From contig NZ_WTYU01000001.1 of NCBI RefSeq assembly GCF_009827615.1, positions 1,199,001 to 1,263,000 on the forward strand: 64,000 bases of DNA, written 5' to 3'. This document shows, piece by piece, positions 34,140 to 43,283 of the stretch (its first letter is position 1; the number at the start of each line of letters is the position of its first letter). Under the pieces are notes generated by a model, which made no database searches, was not told the DNA's origin, and saw nothing but the letters and a program-made list of their open reading frames with translations. Origin of the DNA: Allopontixanthobacter confluentis (GTDB taxonomy: Bacteria; Pseudomonadota; Alphaproteobacteria; Sphingomonadales; Sphingomonadaceae). The position numbers and the translations under genes were made by a program.

Positions 34140-35342
34140 TCAGCCAGCCTTGACGAACAGGCTGGCGAGTTCAACATGGGTGGACCATCTGAACTGGCCA
34201 ACGGGATGGAGTTTTTCCAGCCGATAGCCTTCTTTCACCAACTGCGCTGCGTCACGCGCCCAGCTGGACGGATTGCAGCTGATATAGACAATCCGCGCCA
34301 CGTCGCTGTGCGCCAGCAAGGCAATCTGGTCCTTGGCCCCTGCCCGCGGGGGATCCAGCACGACCGCATCGAAGCGGTTCAGCTCGTCAAGCTGCAGCGG
34401 GTTGCGGAACAAGTCGCGGTGCATGGAATGCACGGGCCGGTTGGCAAAGGACGCCGCCGATTTGCACGCAAAATGGGCATCGCGCGCCGCTTCTGCCGCC
34501 AGCACCTTGGCGGTGCCAGCCAGCGCGAACGCAAACGTGCCGAGGCCGGAAAACAGATCGGCAACCAGCTTGCTGCCATCCAGCCATGCGCGGGTATCTG
34601 CGACCAGCGCCCGTTCACCATCGGCAGTGGCCTGAAGGAAGCTGCCACTGGGAAAACTGACCGGAATACCGGAAAAGCTGACAGTCACAGGCTCCGGCTC
34701 CCAGACGGCTTCAGGGCCATACCCCTGATCCAGCGTCAGGCGCGCCAGCTCATTGTCCTTCGCAAAGTCGAGCAAAGCCTCTGTCTGGGCCAGCCCTTCG
34801 ACGGGCAAATTCTTCAACGCACAATCGACGCCCTGATCAGTCAGCGACAGTTCGGCATCCACTGCATAGCGGCCAGACCGGCGCGCCATCATCTGGCGCA
34901 GCGAGCCCACCAGCGCGAATAATTCGGGCCGCAGGATTTCACATTCCTGCATATCCACGATCTTGTGGGAACCTGCCTCGCGGAAACCGACTTGCGGGCG
35001 GCCGCCGGCATTGGCGATATGGAGTGTTGCGCGGCGGCGGCTGCGTGGGGGGGAAAGATGGGCAGGCAGCAATTCGTCCACATCCAACTGTTCTTTCAAC
35101 GCCGCATTGGTGACTCGCGAAGTGACGAAATCGCGCAGAGTTTCCTCGTCGCAATGTTGCAACTGGCACCCGCCACACACGCCGAAATGTCGGCACGGCG
35201 GGGTCACATGGTGCGGGCCGCGGGCAATGCTGCCATCAGACGCGACGGTATCGCCGGGGGCTGTCCCTTTGAAATGGGCACCATCAGCGGCAACGCCGTC
35301 ACCTTTGGCGGCAACGCGGAGGATTGTTTTTGATTCGCTCAC
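34140..35342 (-). CDS. Class I SAM-dependent RNA uridine-C5 methyltransferase (RumA/TrmA family)
   Basis: A 400-aa 5-methyluridine methyltransferase of the RlmC/RlmD group. The N-terminal Cys set in CRHFGVCGGCQLQHC binds a [4Fe-4S] cluster. DLFSGLGTFAFALAG is the SAM motif, VLDPPRAGA follows, and the catalytic Cys is in YISCNPSSWARD. The usual TRAM domain is reduced to a short N-terminal part. The start is GTG 35342, overlapping the nnr stop (GTGA). The exact rRNA/tRNA target cannot be told from sequence. Confidence 0.9.
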   Translation of the reverse strand: MSESKTILRVAAKGDGVAADGAHFKGTAPGDTVASDGSIARGPHHVTPPCRHFGVCGGCQLQHCDEETLRDFVTSRVTNAALKEQLDVDELLPAHLSPPRSRRRATLHIANAGGRPQVGFREAGSHKIVDMQECEILRPELFALVGSLRQMMARRSGRYAVDAELSLTDQGVDCALKNLPVEGLAQTEALLDFAKDNELARLTLDQGYGPEAVWEPEPVTVSFSGIPVSFPSGSFLQATADGERALVADTRAWLDGSKLVADLFSGLGTFAFALAGTAKVLAAEAARDAHFACKSAASFANRPVHSMHRDLFRNPLQLDELNRFDAVVLDPPRAGAKDQIALLAHSDVARIVYISCNPSSWARDAAQLVKEGYRLEKLHPVGQFRWSTHVELASLFVKAG

Positions 35343-36733
35343 AAGCAGGCTGAGTAAGCGTGTCTGACCTGTTGCGCCAGTTCTGCTGCAGTAAAAGCGA
35401 ATCCAGCCAAATGTGCAGCCTGCCCGTGAAGCCACACGCCCTGGCAGGCGGCATCGAAGGGCGCTGCACCATTGGCGAGCCTGCTGGCGACAATTCCGGC
35501 CAGCACATCCCCTGTTCCTGCCGCCGAAAGCCACGGCGAAGCCCGCGGGCCAAAAGCCAGCCGCCCATCAGGCGCGGCCACCACTGTATCGGGGCCCTTG
35601 GCAATGACCACCGCGCCCATCATCGCTGCAAGCGCTCCTGCGCGTTCAGCCTTGCTCTCGTCAGCCTTGATTTCGAAAGACGTTTCCAGCGCAGCCAGTT
35701 CACCTTCGTGCGGGGTGATGACCAAGGGCGCGGACCGTCCGGCAATCATTTCCGGCGTGAGCAGGAAAAGCGCATCTGCATCAAGCACCGCAGGACCGCC
35801 CATTGCCAACACCTGCCCCAGCCGCTTTGTCGCAGCGCTATCGCGGCCAAGGCCCGGCCCGGCCAGGACTGCGTTGATCCGCTTGTCGCCCAGCGCCGCA
35901 GACAATTCCGAATTATCTATCACAAGTTCTGAAGGTTCGCAGCCAAGCCCTTTATCAGTAAGCAATTTTACATATCCTGCACCCGCATGCATGGCCGCGG
36001 TGGCGGCCAGCACACCGGCCCCCGGCATGGCGCCGCCGACAATGGCCAGAAGACCGCGCTGATACTTATGCGCGGCTGCAGGCGGCCGGGTCAGCACCGG
36101 TTTCTGGATATTGCGCCCGACACCTGCACCGCCGGCAATCCCGATATCCACCAGGCGAAGGGTTCCCATGGATGCCATGGCAGGCATCAGAAAATGCGCG
36201 CGCTTCCATGCACCCAGTGCAAGCGTTAGGTCGTATGGCTGGTTCGGGCCAAAAATTTCACCGCTGTCACTTTCCACCCCGCTCGGCACGTCGATTGCGA
36301 TGCGAAATTTATGTGCGCGGGCAAGTGTGACCAGCAATTCTGCCAATTCAGCCGATAGCGCCCGCGTCAGGCCGGAGCCGAACAGGCAATCGACAAATAT
36401 CCCGCCTGAAATATTGTCCGCTGGCGCTGAAATCTGCCCACCAAACTTGCTGCGCGCATGTTTTGCCGCATCAGTCGCAGGCGGCAACGCCGCGATGACC
36501 TGCACCGCAACGCCGCGCTGGCGCAGCGTTTCGGCGATGACATAGCCATCGCCTCCATTATTGCCCGGACCGCACAGGACGGTCACGCTGCGGCCAGCAG
36601 CCATGCGCCAGACCCAATCCGCAGCGCCGCGTCCGGCCCGCTGCATCAATTCATGCACATCACTTCCGCCATTGATCAGCGCCTGTTCCGCAGCGCGCAT
36701 CTCTGCAACGGTGAGGACCTGATCAGCCGCCAT
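35339..36733 (-). CDS. nnr: Bifunctional NAD(P)H-hydrate epimerase/ADP-dependent dehydratase
   Basis: Repairs hydrated NAD(P)H. The N-terminal YjeF epimerase has GPGNNGGDGYV (about 55-65) and VDCLFGSG. The C-terminal YjeF/ribokinase-like domain has TPHEGELAAL and the SAAGTGDVLAGI nucleotide motif. At 464 aa it is full length. Its ATG lies within the end of the upstream lipoprotein gene (11-bp overlap) and its stop overlaps the RNA methyltransferase start, giving a tight unit ilvD - lipoprotein - nnr - methyltransferase. Confidence 0.95.
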   Translation of the reverse strand: MAADQVLTVAEMRAAEQALINGGSDVHELMQRAGRGAADWVWRMAAGRSVTVLCGPGNNGGDGYVIAETLRQRGVAVQVIAALPPATDAAKHARSKFGGQISAPADNISGGIFVDCLFGSGLTRALSAELAELLVTLARAHKFRIAIDVPSGVESDSGEIFGPNQPYDLTLALGAWKRAHFLMPAMASMGTLRLVDIGIAGGAGVGRNIQKPVLTRPPAAAHKYQRGLLAIVGGAMPGAGVLAATAAMHAGAGYVKLLTDKGLGCEPSELVIDNSELSAALGDKRINAVLAGPGLGRDSAATKRLGQVLAMGGPAVLDADALFLLTPEMIAGRSAPLVITPHEGELAALETSFEIKADESKAERAGALAAMMGAVVIAKGPDTVVAAPDGRLAFGPRASPWLSAAGTGDVLAGIVASRLANGAAPFDAACQGVWLHGQAAHLAGFAFTAAELAQQVRHAYSACL

Positions 36734-37097
36734 GAGCAGTCTGCGCGGTCTTTACGCGAAAGCGGTAACGGTCTGGCCCCACTGCAATTTCCATTATGTC
36801 ATCATCCATGCTGACACGGGCACCATCTGATCCATCTGCCACAATCAGGCCGCGCCCATCGTCCACCTGCTGGAACCGGCGGAAACCGCCATCAGGATGA
36901 CGCACGATCAGAATTCGCATGCCGTCCGTCAATACGCGTTCCACCATACAGACAGGCGCAAAAGTGCTTTTCTGGCCCAAGGCGCATTCGATCGTCTCGG
37001 CCCCTGCAGAAGCCTGCGGCTGGGGCGCGTCCGCAGAACATCCGGCCAGAATGAGGGTCGCAGCCATCGTCACGAAGCAGTGAGGCATTCCCGGCAT
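36723..37097 (-). CDS. Small predicted lipoprotein of unknown function
   Basis: A 124-aa protein with a lipoprotein signal ending LILAGC (lipobox Cys20), then a Gln/Ala linker and a compact domain with CALGQKSTFAPVCMVER. It resembles uncharacterised sphingomonad lipoproteins only by general form. The start could be ATG 37097 or ATG 37088; neither has a strong binding site. It sits 3 nt after ilvD and overlaps nnr by 11 bp. Two Cys residues after the lipobox (about 38 and 50) could form a disulfide. Confidence 0.75.
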   Translation of the reverse strand: MPGMPHCFVTMAATLILAGCSADAPQPQASAGAETIECALGQKSTFAPVCMVERVLTDGMRILIVRHPDGGFRRFQQVDDGRGLIVADGSDGARVSMDDDIMEIAVGPDRYRFRVKTAQTAHGG

Positions 37098-37100
37098 GTG

Positions 37101-38957
37101 TTACCGGCGTTTCAACTGCGTTACATCCCGCACCGCCCCGCGCGCTGCGCTGGTGGTCATGGCTGCATAGGCCTGCAAGGCTGCCGAAACGGCGCGCTCC
37201 CGCGGCTTTTCCGGCTGCCATGCGGCATCGCCTTTAGCATCCATCTGTACGCGCCTGCGGGCCAGTTCGTCATCGCTGACTGAAAGCGTAATCGTGCGAC
37301 CGGGAATGTCGATGTCGATCCGGTCACCATTTTCTACCAATCCGATTGTACCGCCCTCGGCCGCTTCTGGCGAGGCGTGGCCGATGGAAAGGCCTGAAGT
37401 GCCGCCGGAAAAGCGGCCATCTGTGATAAGAGCGCAGGCAGCGCCCAGCCCCTTGGATTTGAGATAGCTGGTGGGATACAGCATTTCCTGCATCCCCGGC
37501 CCGCCGCGCGGCCCTTCGTAGCGGATCACCACGACATCGCCTGCCACCACTTGCCCGGTCAGGATTGCAGTAACGGCGTCATCCTGGCTTTCGTAAACCT
37601 TGGCCGGTCCTGAGAATTTGAGGATATGTTCATCAACGCCCGCTGTTTTGACGATACAGCCATCCAGCGCAATATTGCCCGACAGGACAGCAAGCCCGCC
37701 ATCCTGGCTGAACGCGTGTTTCGCGCTGCGGATGACGCCGCCTTCGCGGTCTGTATCCACTTCATCCCACCGGCGGGACTGGCTGAAGGCGGTCTGCGTC
37801 GGCACGCCGCCTGGCGCAGCGCGGAAAAATTCATGCACCTTGGGGTTGCGCGTCTGCACGATGTCCCAGTCTTCCAGCGCGTCGGCCATCGTCGGGCTGT
37901 GAACCGTGGGTAGCGCGGTGTTGAGCAGGCCTGCCCGATCCAGCTCGCCCAGAATGGCCATGATGCCGCCAGCGCGGTGGACATCTTCCATATGCACATC
38001 GGCCTTGGCCGGTGCGACCTTGCTGAGGCAGGGCACCTGACGTGACAGGCGATCAATATCCGTCATGGTGAAATCCACGCCCGCCTCATGTGCGGCGGCC
38101 AGCAGATGCAGCACGGTATTGGTGCTGCCGCCCATCGCAATATCCAGCGACATGGCGTTTTCGAAAGCAGAGAAACTGGCGATGGTGCGCGGCAGAACGC
38201 TCTCATCATCTTCTTCATAATAGCGTTTGGCCAGCGTGACGATCAGCCGCCCTGCCCGAAGGAACAATTGCTGGCGGTCTGCATGGGTGGCCAGCGTGGA
38301 CCCGTTGCCGGGCAGCGATAGGCCCAGCGCCTCGGTCAGGCAGTTCATGGAATTGGCCGTGAACATACCCGAACAACTGCCGCAGGTGGGGCAGGCAGCC
38401 CGTTCGATATCGGCGACTTCCTCGTCCGAATAGCTTTCATCGGCAGCGGCCACCATGGCATCCACCAGATCGAGCGCGCGTTCCTTGCCTTTCACCACCA
38501 CTTTGCCTGCTTCCATTGGTCCGCCCGATACGAAGACCACAGGGATATTGATCCGCATGGCGGCCATCAGCATGCCGGGGGTGATCTTGTCGCAATTGGA
38601 AATGCACACCATGGCATCAGCGCAATGGGCGTTGACCATATATTCCACACTGTCGGCAATCAATTCGCGGCTGGGCAGCGAATAGAGCATGCCGTCATGG
38701 CCCATCGCAATGCCGTCATCGACTGCAATCGTGTTGAATTCCTTGGCGACACCGCCAGCCGCCTCGATCTCGCGCGCGACCATCTGGCCCAGGTCCTTCA
38801 AATGAACATGGCCCGGCACGAATTGCGTAAAACTGTTGACCACCGCGATGATCGGCTTGCCGAAATCGCCGTCCTTCATCCCGGTGGCGCGCCACAATCC
38901 GCGGGCGCCGGCCATGTTGCGGCCATGGGTAGTTGTGCGGGAACGATAGGCAGGCAT
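37101..38957 (-). CDS. ilvD: Dihydroxy-acid dehydratase
   Basis: Iron-sulfur dehydratase of branched-chain amino acid synthesis, converting dihydroxy-isovalerate and dihydroxy-methylvalerate to keto acids. It has 618 aa, the length of the E. coli enzyme, and the same [14 protein letters not shown]-terminal segment. Cluster Cys122 with Lys124 is in [12 protein letters not shown], and [19 protein letters not shown] follows. The start ATG 38957 has GGAG 9 nt upstream; a 7-codon extension is unsupported. No ilv attenuator is seen in the 160 bp before it. Confidence 0.96.
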   Translation of the reverse strand: MPAYRSRTTTHGRNMAGARGLWRATGMKDGDFGKPIIAVVNSFTQFVPGHVHLKDLGQMVAREIEAAGGVAKEFNTIAVDDGIAMGHDGMLYSLPSRELIADSVEYMVNAHCADAMVCISNCDKITPGMLMAAMRINIPVVFVSGGPMEAGKVVVKGKERALDLVDAMVAAADESYSDEEVADIERAACPTCGSCSGMFTANSMNCLTEALGLSLPGNGSTLATHADRQQLFLRAGRLIVTLAKRYYEEDDESVLPRTIASFSAFENAMSLDIAMGGSTNTVLHLLAAAHEAGVDFTMTDIDRLSRQVPCLSKVAPAKADVHMEDVHRAGGIMAILGELDRAGLLNTALPTVHSPTMADALEDWDIVQTRNPKVHEFFRAAPGGVPTQTAFSQSRRWDEVDTDREGGVIRSAKHAFSQDGGLAVLSGNIALDGCIVKTAGVDEHILKFSGPAKVYESQDDAVTAILTGQVVAGDVVVIRYEGPRGGPGMQEMLYPTSYLKSKGLGAACALITDGRFSGGTSGLSIGHASPEAAEGGTIGLVENGDRIDIDIPGRTITLSVSDDELARRRVQMDAKGDAAWQPEKPRERAVSAALQAYAAMTTSAARGAVRDVTQLKRR

Positions 38958-39120
38958 GATAGCAGGCTCCGGTGGCAAGGCGCTTCAAGGCTTGGTTGCG
39001 CCGACCTGTCCCTACCTTAGCAGAAGCTGCCTACCGATACAGAAAATCTACGATGCAGGCCAAACCGCCTTGCCCCATCCCAATGCCGCGCCCCAGTTGC
39101 CGAGCCCCAACCACCTCGAC
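38958..39120. other. ilvD upstream region
   Basis: Non-coding bases between the ilvD start and the tandem repeat. The stretch is Cys/Pro-codon rich in no consistent frame. I see no leader peptide or strong hairpin. The ilvD promoter must lie here but I cannot place its boxes. Confidence 0.5.
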
Positions 39121-39176
39121 AAAGTTACGGGGCCAAAGTTACGGGGCCAAAATTACCGGGCCAAAGTCACGGGGCC
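39121..39176. repeat. Four-unit 14-bp tandem repeat
   Basis: Four contiguous 14-bp units: two identical AAAGTTACGGGGCC (39121-39134, 39135-39148), then AAAATTACCGGGCC (39149-39162) and AAAGTCACGGGGCC (39163-39176). The last two differ from the first by two and one bases. The array ends 3 bp before the stop of the N-formylglutamate amidohydrolase gene, in its 3' untranslated region, and lies upstream of ilvD. It is not self-complementary within a unit. It may be a slippage-prone minisatellite. Confidence 0.9.
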
Positions 39177-39179
39177 AGC

Positions 39180-39911
39180 CTACCGCTCGCCTTGCAGCGC
39201 CAGCGCCGTGCGATTGGCGATATCGGTGATCAGCGCCGCCCAGCGCGCCTGCTGCGCCCGCGTGGCAATCTGGTCCTGCCGTATTTCAATGGTCAGATAG
39301 GGGCGGCCCTTTGCTTCTGCATGGCGGTCCATGGTGGCGTTCAATTGCTTGCCTGAATATGGCTGGTTATCGCCGACTTTCAGCCCTTCCTGTGAAAACA
39401 GGCGGATGGCGCGGCGTGCGGCTCTGTCATCCTGATTATACAGCAGCGCTACTTGCCACGGGCGCTCCTCATCACTGGTTTCAAGACGGGGTGTAAAGCT
39501 GTGTAATGCCACGATAAGTTCAGGCCGCGCATCATCCAGCCAGCGCGCCAGGGCGGCGTGATAGGGCCGGTGAAACCGCGCAAGCCTGCTTTCCACATTG
39601 GCCCCGATATTGCCCGGAATGGTATGGCCATCAGAGCTGACAGGGACGACCGATGCCGAGGTTTCTGCCCGGTGCAGATCGCACACCAGCCTGCTTACCG
39701 CCGCAATATGGGCCGGGACGGCGTGGCGGCGGGCCAGAATATCGGCGATACCCTGTGTACCCAGATCCACCGCGATGTGAGTGCCCAGCAAATGGTCAGG
39801 TATGCCCAGCGGAACATCGGGCGGCACGAAATTGGATGCATGGTCCGCCACGCACACAATCCGGCCGGGCACGGGCTGCCCCACTTGCCGGAAAGGCAAC
39901 CCGTCAATCAT
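39180..39911 (-). CDS. N-formylglutamate amidohydrolase family protein
   Basis: A 243-aa FGase-family zinc hydrolase (PF05013). CVADHASNFVPPD, HIAVDLGTQG, ALHSFTP and LTIEIRQDQ match the conserved segments around the metal and substrate sites. True HutG acts in histidine degradation, but no hut genes are nearby, so the substrate may be another N-formyl or N-acyl amino acid. The ATG overlaps the ispE stop by 4 nt, and the 14-bp tandem repeat begins 3 nt after the stop. Confidence 0.88.
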   Translation of the reverse strand: MIDGLPFRQVGQPVPGRIVCVADHASNFVPPDVPLGIPDHLLGTHIAVDLGTQGIADILARRHAVPAHIAAVSRLVCDLHRAETSASVVPVSSDGHTIPGNIGANVESRLARFHRPYHAALARWLDDARPELIVALHSFTPRLETSDEERPWQVALLYNQDDRAARRAIRLFSQEGLKVGDNQPYSGKQLNATMDRHAEAKGRPYLTIEIRQDQIATRAQQARWAALITDIANRTALALQGER

Positions 39912-40720
39912 CGCAGCGCGCCTGCCATCTGCCACCAGTCGGGATGGCGTGTGGCCAGCTTTTCCGCGCTGGCACGCATGACGTCATGACTGCGATAAAG
40001 GGCAAAACAGGTCGCGCCTGAGCCGGACATGCGCGTCATCAGGCAATCGGTTTCGGCAAGCGCTGAGAGCACGTCTGCAATGGTCGGGCACAGCGATATG
40101 GCAGGCTGGGCCAGATCATTCCGGCCAGCGATGGCAATATGAGATGCGCTGCCGTGCGGCATGGCGCCCCGGTCCGTTCCGTCCCACGCCTTGAATACAG
40201 CGGCAGTGGACAATGGCACGCGCGGGTTGACCAGCAACACCGCCGTTCCCGCCAGATCATTGCCGATTGGCATCAGATCCGTCCCTGTGCCGCGGCCGAC
40301 GCAGGCACGGCTTTCCACACAGGCGGGAACATCTGCGCCCAACGCTGCTGCACGCTGGTGCCAGTCATCCGGCAATCCGTGCATGTCGCGCACCAGACGA
40401 AAGACCGCCCCTGCATCGGCAGACCCGCCGCCAAGGCCGGCAGCGACCGGCAAACGTTTTTCAAGATTGATGCGCAGCCCGCCTGGGCGGGGCAATTTAC
40501 CCAAGGCGCGGGCGACAATATTACCAAAAGGATCAGCCAGTTGTGGAGCGAACTCACCAGAAACTGTCAAACTGTCCTGAGCCGCAGATGCGGCGGTCAG
40601 CACGTCGCCCTGATCGACGAAGGCGAACAGGGTTTCCAGTTCATGATAGCCATCCTCGCGCCGCTTGCGGATATGCAGCGCGAGGTTGATCTTGGCATAG
40701 GCAACTTCGGTCAATGGCAA
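39908..40720 (-). CDS. ispE: 4-diphosphocytidyl-2-C-methyl-D-erythritol kinase
   Basis: GHMP kinase of the MEP isoprenoid pathway, phosphorylating CDP-ME. AYAKINLALHI is the N-terminal substrate segment, PVAAGLGGGSADAGA the ATP loop, and MTRMSGSGATCFAL the third motif. At 270 aa it is slightly shorter than usual. No ATG fits: the frame opens at TTG 40720, with another TTG at 40714 giving MTEVAYAK, closer to homologues. It lies 10 nt after the ETF-QO gene and is coupled to the amidohydrolase downstream. Confidence 0.93.
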   Translation of the reverse strand: MPLTEVAYAKINLALHIRKRREDGYHELETLFAFVDQGDVLTAASAAQDSLTVSGEFAPQLADPFGNIVARALGKLPRPGGLRINLEKRLPVAAGLGGGSADAGAVFRLVRDMHGLPDDWHQRAAALGADVPACVESRACVGRGTGTDLMPIGNDLAGTAVLLVNPRVPLSTAAVFKAWDGTDRGAMPHGSASHIAIAGRNDLAQPAISLCPTIADVLSALAETDCLMTRMSGSGATCFALYRSHDVMRASAEKLATRHPDWWQMAGALR

Positions 40721-40730
40721 GCGGCCATGC

Positions 40731-42377
40731 TCACATATTCGGGTAATTGGGCCCGCCGCCGCCTTCGGGCGTGGTCCAGTTGATGTTCTGGTTGGGGTCC
40801 TTGATATCGCAGGTTTTGCAATGGACGCAGTTCTGCGAATTGATCACATATTTGGGTTCATGTCCCGGCTCGATCACCCATTCGTAAACGCCTGCCGGGC
40901 AATAGCGGGTTGATGGCCCGGCATAGACTTCCAGCTCGCTGCTTTCCTGCAGCGCGATATCCTTGACTTTCAAATGGTTAGGCTGGTCTTCTGCGTGATT
41001 GGTGTAGGAATAGGCAACGGACGTGAGCCGGTCGAATGTCAGCACGCCATCGGGCTTGGGATAGGCGATTGGCTTGTAGAGATCAGCCCGCTGCGTTTCT
41101 TCGTAATCACGCTCATGCTTCATCGAAATCGGCAGGCCGATTTTCAGCTGGCGCATCCACATGTCGATACCGGCCAGAACCGTGCCGACATCGCCGCCAA
41201 ACTTGGCGATGACGGGCTGGGCATTCTGGACCATCTTCAGTTCCTTGGCGATCCAGCTGGCCCGCAGGTTTGCATCATAATCGGCAAGTTCGGTTTTTTC
41301 CAAACCAGCGGCAATGGCGGCGGCAACGCTGTCCGCTGCCAGCATCCCGCTTTTCATGGCGGTATGGCTGCCCTTGATACGCGGCACATTGACGAAGCCT
41401 GCGGCACATCCAATCAGCGCGCCACCGGGGAATGCCAGTTTCGGTACCGATTGCCAGCCGCCTTCATTGATGACCCGCGCACCATAGGAAACGCGTTTGC
41501 CGCCTTCCAGATAGTCACGGATGGCAGGGTGCGTTTTCCAGCGCTGAAATTCCTGGAACGGCGAAACATAGGGGTTTTTGTAATCAAGCGCGGTAACAAA
41601 ACCCAGCGCGACCTGGCCATTGGCCTGATGGTATAGGAAACCGCCGCCCCATGTGTCGGTTTCCGACAGGGGCCAGCCCTGCGTATGAATAACGCGGCCC
41701 GGAACGTGTTTGGCAGGGTCGATATCCCACAATTCCTTGATGCCAAGGCCATAGACCTGGGGCTGGCAATCGGCTTCCAGATTAAAGCGGGCTTTCATCT
41801 GCTTGGTCAGATTGCCGCGCGCGCCTTCTGCAAACAGAGTGTATTTCGCGTGGATTTCCATGCCGGGCTGATAATCGGGTTTGTGGCTGCCATCTGCCGC
41901 CACGCCCATGTCCTGCGTGATGACGCCCGACACTGCGCCTGCTTCGTCAAACATCACTTCCGATGCTGGGAAACCGGGGAATACCATTACCCCCAGCCCT
42001 TCCGCCTGCTCGCCCAGCCAGCGGGTGAGATTGCCGAGAGAGCCGGTGTAACATCCCTTGTTGGACATGAATGGCGGCATGGCCAGATGTGGCATGCCGT
42101 AGCTTTTGCCGGCCGACAGGATCCAGTGCCAATTGTCCGTCACGGGCGTTTGCGCCATCGGGCAATCCATGTCGCGCCATTCGGGGAACAATTCGTCCAG
42201 AGCCTTGGGATCAACCACTGCGCCCGACAGGATGTGCGCGCCGATTTCAGAGCCTTTTTCGAGAACCACGACTTCGAGTTCTTCGTTGATCTGCTTCAGG
42301 CGGATGGCCGCAGCAAGGCCAGCCACACCGCCGCCGACGATCACTACGTCGCAAGGCATCGATTCGCGTTCGCTCAT
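40731..42377 (-). CDS. Electron transfer flavoprotein-ubiquinone oxidoreductase
   Basis: Inner-membrane flavoprotein passing electrons from ETF (fatty acid and amino acid oxidation) to ubiquinone. It has 548 aa. The FAD motif VVIVGGGVAGLAAAIRLKQ lies near the N-terminus, and a late YCPAGVYEW / NCVHCKTCDIKDPNQNI set ligates the [4Fe-4S] cluster. The start ATG 42377 has AAGGA 9 nt upstream; a 37-codon extension is not credible. It leads a unit with ispE and the amidohydrolase. The divergent UDG-like gene starts 126 bp away. Confidence 0.95.
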   Translation of the reverse strand: MSERESMPCDVVIVGGGVAGLAAAIRLKQINEELEVVVLEKGSEIGAHILSGAVVDPKALDELFPEWRDMDCPMAQTPVTDNWHWILSAGKSYGMPHLAMPPFMSNKGCYTGSLGNLTRWLGEQAEGLGVMVFPGFPASEVMFDEAGAVSGVITQDMGVAADGSHKPDYQPGMEIHAKYTLFAEGARGNLTKQMKARFNLEADCQPQVYGLGIKELWDIDPAKHVPGRVIHTQGWPLSETDTWGGGFLYHQANGQVALGFVTALDYKNPYVSPFQEFQRWKTHPAIRDYLEGGKRVSYGARVINEGGWQSVPKLAFPGGALIGCAAGFVNVPRIKGSHTAMKSGMLAADSVAAAIAAGLEKTELADYDANLRASWIAKELKMVQNAQPVIAKFGGDVGTVLAGIDMWMRQLKIGLPISMKHERDYEETQRADLYKPIAYPKPDGVLTFDRLTSVAYSYTNHAEDQPNHLKVKDIALQESSELEVYAGPSTRYCPAGVYEWVIEPGHEPKYVINSQNCVHCKTCDIKDPNQNINWTTPEGGGGPNYPNM

Positions 42378-42503
42378 CCCGGAAATTCCTTCGCACAATT
42401 GTTTTTCAAACCTGGCGGGCAAACCTGCGGCCAGAAGTATGATCCAAAAACTTGATAATGCCTTGATTGCTGCGGCGCGGCAGGTCAAGACCCGGGCCGC
42501 ACC

Positions 42504-43283
42504 ATGAATGATAGCAAATCACCCTCTACGCCGCTGACACTGGCTGAAGAATTCGCCGCCGCGCAGGTGTGGTGGCAGGATGCAGGGGTGGATCAGGACT
42601 ACGAAGACGTAGCGAAAAACTGGCTCGCGCAGGATGATGCGCCAGATATGCCGCGAAATATCCAGCCTGCCTTTGTGGCCGGAGAGCCCCCGGAAAAGAA
42701 AATTGCCGCAGCCCCGGAACGCCAGAAGCCTGGCGGCGCGGGGCAGGACTGGCCAACCGATCTGGCCACGTTCCAAAGCTGGTGGCTGGCAGAACCCACC
42801 CTTGACGAAGGCGGCAGTTTCCCGCGCATTCCGCCGCGCGGGAAGGATAAACCAGCGCTGATGGTCATTGTGGCAGAGCCGGAACCACAGGACAGCGACA
42901 CGCTGCTGTCAGGCCCGCTTGGCAAGTTCCTGTCCAACATTCTGGCCGCCGCCGATATTGGTGCCGATGGGCTGTATCTGGCATCGGCACTGCCGCGCCA
43001 CACACCGATGGCAGATTTTCCGCGCCTTCACGCAGATGGCCTGGCAGATGTGCTGCATCATCACATCAAACTGGCCGAGCCGCAGAGAATGTGTGTGCTG
43101 GGGCGCAACATCTGGCCGCTTCTTGGACACGACGTGGCGCAAGGTGCTGCCTTTTTACCAGATTTTGACCATGAAGGGCGCAGCGTTCCTGTATTGGGCG
43201 CAGAAGGGCTGGCGGAACTGCTCCGTTCAACGGCTCGCCGCGAACGGTTCTGGCGCCGCTGGCTCCAATGGACGGATGGCTGA
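42504..43283 (+). CDS. Uracil-DNA glycosylase superfamily protein, degenerate catalytic motif
   Basis: A 259-aa protein whose C-terminal half (about 118-259) resembles family 4/5-type UDGs. The equivalent of the GEAPGxxED catalytic segment reads IVAEPEPQDSD, followed by LLSGPLGKFLSNILAAADI and VLGRNIWPLLG. The usual four Fe-S cysteines are not evident and the N-terminal 100 residues are unlike family 4. It is therefore either a divergent glycosylase or an inactive relative. The gene overlaps the lytic transglycosylase start by 8 nt. Confidence 0.75.
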   Translation: MNDSKSPSTPLTLAEEFAAAQVWWQDAGVDQDYEDVAKNWLAQDDAPDMPRNIQPAFVAGEPPEKKIAAAPERQKPGGAGQDWPTDLATFQSWWLAEPTLDEGGSFPRIPPRGKDKPALMVIVAEPEPQDSDTLLSGPLGKFLSNILAAADIGADGLYLASALPRHTPMADFPRLHADGLADVLHHHIKLAEPQRMCVLGRNIWPLLGHDVAQGAAFLPDFDHEGRSVPVLGAEGLAELLRSTARRERFWRRWLQWTDG

